Positions 5,738 to 5,811 of a DNA stretch of 5,811 nucleotides are shown piece after piece. The DNA lies in the NCBI GenBank assembly GCA_030612785.1, contig JAUWNF010000240.1:1-5811 (forward strand), written 5' to 3'. Within the stretch, counting starts at the first letter, position 1, and each line of letters opens with the position of its first letter. The translations under genes were made by a program, and so were the position numbers. Below the pieces are notes generated by a model, which saw nothing but the letters and a program-made list of their open reading frames with translations, ran no database searches and was not told the origin of the DNA. This DNA is from Phycisphaerales bacterium (GTDB lineage: Bacteria; Planctomycetota; Phycisphaerae; UBA1845).

Positions 5738-5811
5738 ATGGTCTTCTTCGCCCTGAAGGGGCGTACTACGATAGCCCAGGGCAACGCCCTGGGGCGGGAT
5801 TTGCCCGAAGA
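5738..5811 (+). repeat. Dispersed intergenic repeat with two adjacent hairpins, running off the window
   Basis: Two GC hairpins stand 12 bases apart: gccct-gaa-ggggc (5750-5762, with one G-U pair) and cccagggc-aac-gccctggg (5775-5782 with 5786-5793, a perfect 8-bp stem). The plus frame from ATG 5738 reads MVFFALKGRTTIAQGNALGR without a stop to the edge. I remember this peptide-like reading (ALKGR...AQGNALG) from many planctomycete and verrucomicrobial intergenic repeats annotated as short hypothetical proteins. I therefore call it a repeat rather than a gene. The lead-in sequence from about 5690 may belong to the same element. Confidence 0.55.

Overview
The window looks like a piece of a GC-rich bacterial chromosome. 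Gene content and repeats point towards Planctomycetota or a relative such as the Verrucomicrobiota. The reasons are a secreted DUF1570-type HExxH protein, an SD-poor asnS, planctomycete-like dispersed repeats between genes, and a closing sequence that reads ALKGRTTIAQGNALG, which I remember from planctomycete and verrucomicrobial intergenic repeats. This taxonomic guess rests on memory of family distribution, not on a search.

Layout. The left edge holds the first 47 codons of a minus-strand gene with an N-terminal membrane or signal segment (1-143). It is divergent from asnS across 244 bases that contain four copies of CATGGYCAAG in alternating orientation. Two of these copies are part of a near-perfect 17-bp inverted repeat covering the start codon of the partial gene. 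asnS (388-1887, +) encodes asparaginyl-tRNA synthetase with an extra charged, coiled-coil-like segment of about 65-70 residues. It appears to start without a Shine-Dalgarno site, just downstream of a promoter-like sequence. The gap from asnS to the next gene (1888-2118) is built almost entirely from three kinds of short tandem repeat: a 22-mer with a T6 tract, a heptamer in seven copies, and a second heptamer in four copies. A proton-dependent oligopeptide transporter (2119-4023, +) follows. It lacks the usual bacterial HA/HB helices and carries a soluble insert of about 165 residues between TM9 and TM10. The convergent gap (4024-4191) holds a 28-bp tandem repeat and an inverted third copy. 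The last gene (4192-5412, -) encodes a predicted secreted zinc-metallopeptidase-like DUF1570 protein. Its roughly 200-base leader has an extended -10 element, a perfect 8-bp stem, and a strong SD site serving an overlapping out-of-frame ORF. The right edge is a repeat with two adjacent GC hairpins.

The genes do not form an obvious pathway. asnS is translation housekeeping, the transporter would import di- or tripeptides, and the DUF1570 protein is probably an envelope protein. Linking the last two as peptide generation and uptake would be speculation, because they are convergent and not co-transcribed. I see no mobile-element gene, CRISPR array, rRNA or tRNA. The most unusual observations are the transporter architecture, the AsnRS insertion, the start-sequestering inverted repeat and the dense repeat blocks between genes.
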